From JACZUI01 sp965216725 (GTDB taxonomy: Bacteria > Actinomycetota > Acidimicrobiia > Spongiisociales > ZC4RG35), in contig CBDCGI010000023.1 of NCBI GenBank assembly GCA_965216725.1, positions 1 through 64,000 on the forward strand: a DNA stretch of 64,000 bases, given 5' to 3'. The notes beneath the pieces are model-generated. The model saw only the letters and a program-made list of their open reading frames with translations, was not told the origin of the DNA and did not search any database. Shown piece after piece: positions 63,853 to 64,000 of the stretch; position 1 is the stretch's first letter; the number at the start of each line of letters is the position of its first letter. The position numbers were made by a program, and so were the translations under genes.

Positions 63853-64000
63853 TCAACCCTCCACGAGACCCACGATGGCGTCGACCACTTCCCGAATCGA
63901 CATATCAGACGTGTCGATGATATGGGCGCCTTCCGGAACTCTCAGCGGCGACACCTCACGAGTGGAGTCGCGATGATCCCGGCGTCTGATCGCCTCGAGC
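63853..64000 (-). CDS. cmk: Cytidylate kinase (bacterial type), C-terminal fragment
   Basis: The gene enters from the right edge; the last 48 codons are visible, ending at TGA 63855-63853. The C-terminal pattern of bacterial Cmk is clear: RRRDHRDSTREVSPLRVP (LID-side Arg residues and DSTREVSPL), then IIDTSDMSIREVVDAIVGLV. This matters because a second, archaeal-type CMK is encoded at 2172-2708. There is a 95-nt gap to ispH with no gene. Confidence 0.9.
   Translation of the reverse strand, partial: LEAIRRRDHRDSTREVSPLRVPEGAHIIDTSDMSIREVVDAIVGLVEG

Overview
The window is a high-GC bacterial chromosome segment, almost certainly Actinomycetota. The evidence is an mIHF-type integration host factor beside rpoZ-coaBC-metK, a PriA without helicase motifs, and a gcvH-garA-merR(FtsR)-DUF151-merR block with the gene order of the mycobacterial Rv1826-Rv1830 region. 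The 16S sequence looks to me like class Acidimicrobiia or a close relative; that is recognition by eye, not a computed placement.

Layout. 1-9.2 kb (+): the 3' end of carB, pyrD, pyrF, mIHF, an archaeal-type cytidylate kinase where gmk is normally found, rpoZ, coaBC, metK, priA, def, fmt and rpe. 9.2-13.5 kb (+): a response regulator with a degenerate GGDEF domain, then the full riboflavin set ribD-ribE-ribBA-ribH. 13.5-20.8 kb (+): infC (ATC start, attenuator-like leader), rpmI, rplT, a SpoU methyltransferase, pheS, pheT, mpg and tyrS. 20.8-27 kb: a 16S-23S-5S rRNA operon with no spacer tRNA. Its 23S gene carries a 723-nt group I intron at E. coli position 1951 that encodes a LAGLIDADG endonuclease.

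27-36.4 kb: a TPR-like protein, an OB-fold SSB-like protein, SURF1, a YbaK deacylase, a second peptide deformylase, HutF, a methyltransferase, and a two-gene module of a processive family-2 glycosyltransferase and a secreted AlgG-like DPHD beta-helix epimerase. 36.4-41.6 kb: thioredoxin with a His-rich tail, a giant LPFTG surface protein with four nearly identical 330-bp DUF11 repeats (one apparent frameshift), and an N-acetylmuramoyl-L-alanine amidase (also one apparent frameshift). 41.5-51.2 kb: a DUF308-DUF389 membrane protein, phosphohexomutase, galE, a PAS histidine kinase, rnhB, yqgE, adenosine deaminase, threonine dehydrogenase and an alpha/beta hydrolase. 51.3-60.5 kb (-): one long block of gcvT, a hypothetical protein, merR, a K+ channel, DUF151, hpt, dac, ftsR, garA, gcvH, pgsA and an oligopeptide-type binding protein. 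60.6-64 kb: tRNA-Pro(GGG), a 17-bp perfect palindrome, DUF456, a 42-aa membrane protein, der, ispH and the 3' end of bacterial cmk.

Most of the window is housekeeping: translation, nucleotide and cofactor synthesis, envelope. The parts most worth a second look are the rRNA intron with its homing endonuclease, the alginate-like polymer module, the archaeal-type nucleotide kinase in the gmk slot (with a normal cmk also present), the repeat-bearing sortase substrate with unusual composition, and three genes that appear to start at codons other than ATG/GTG/TTG.
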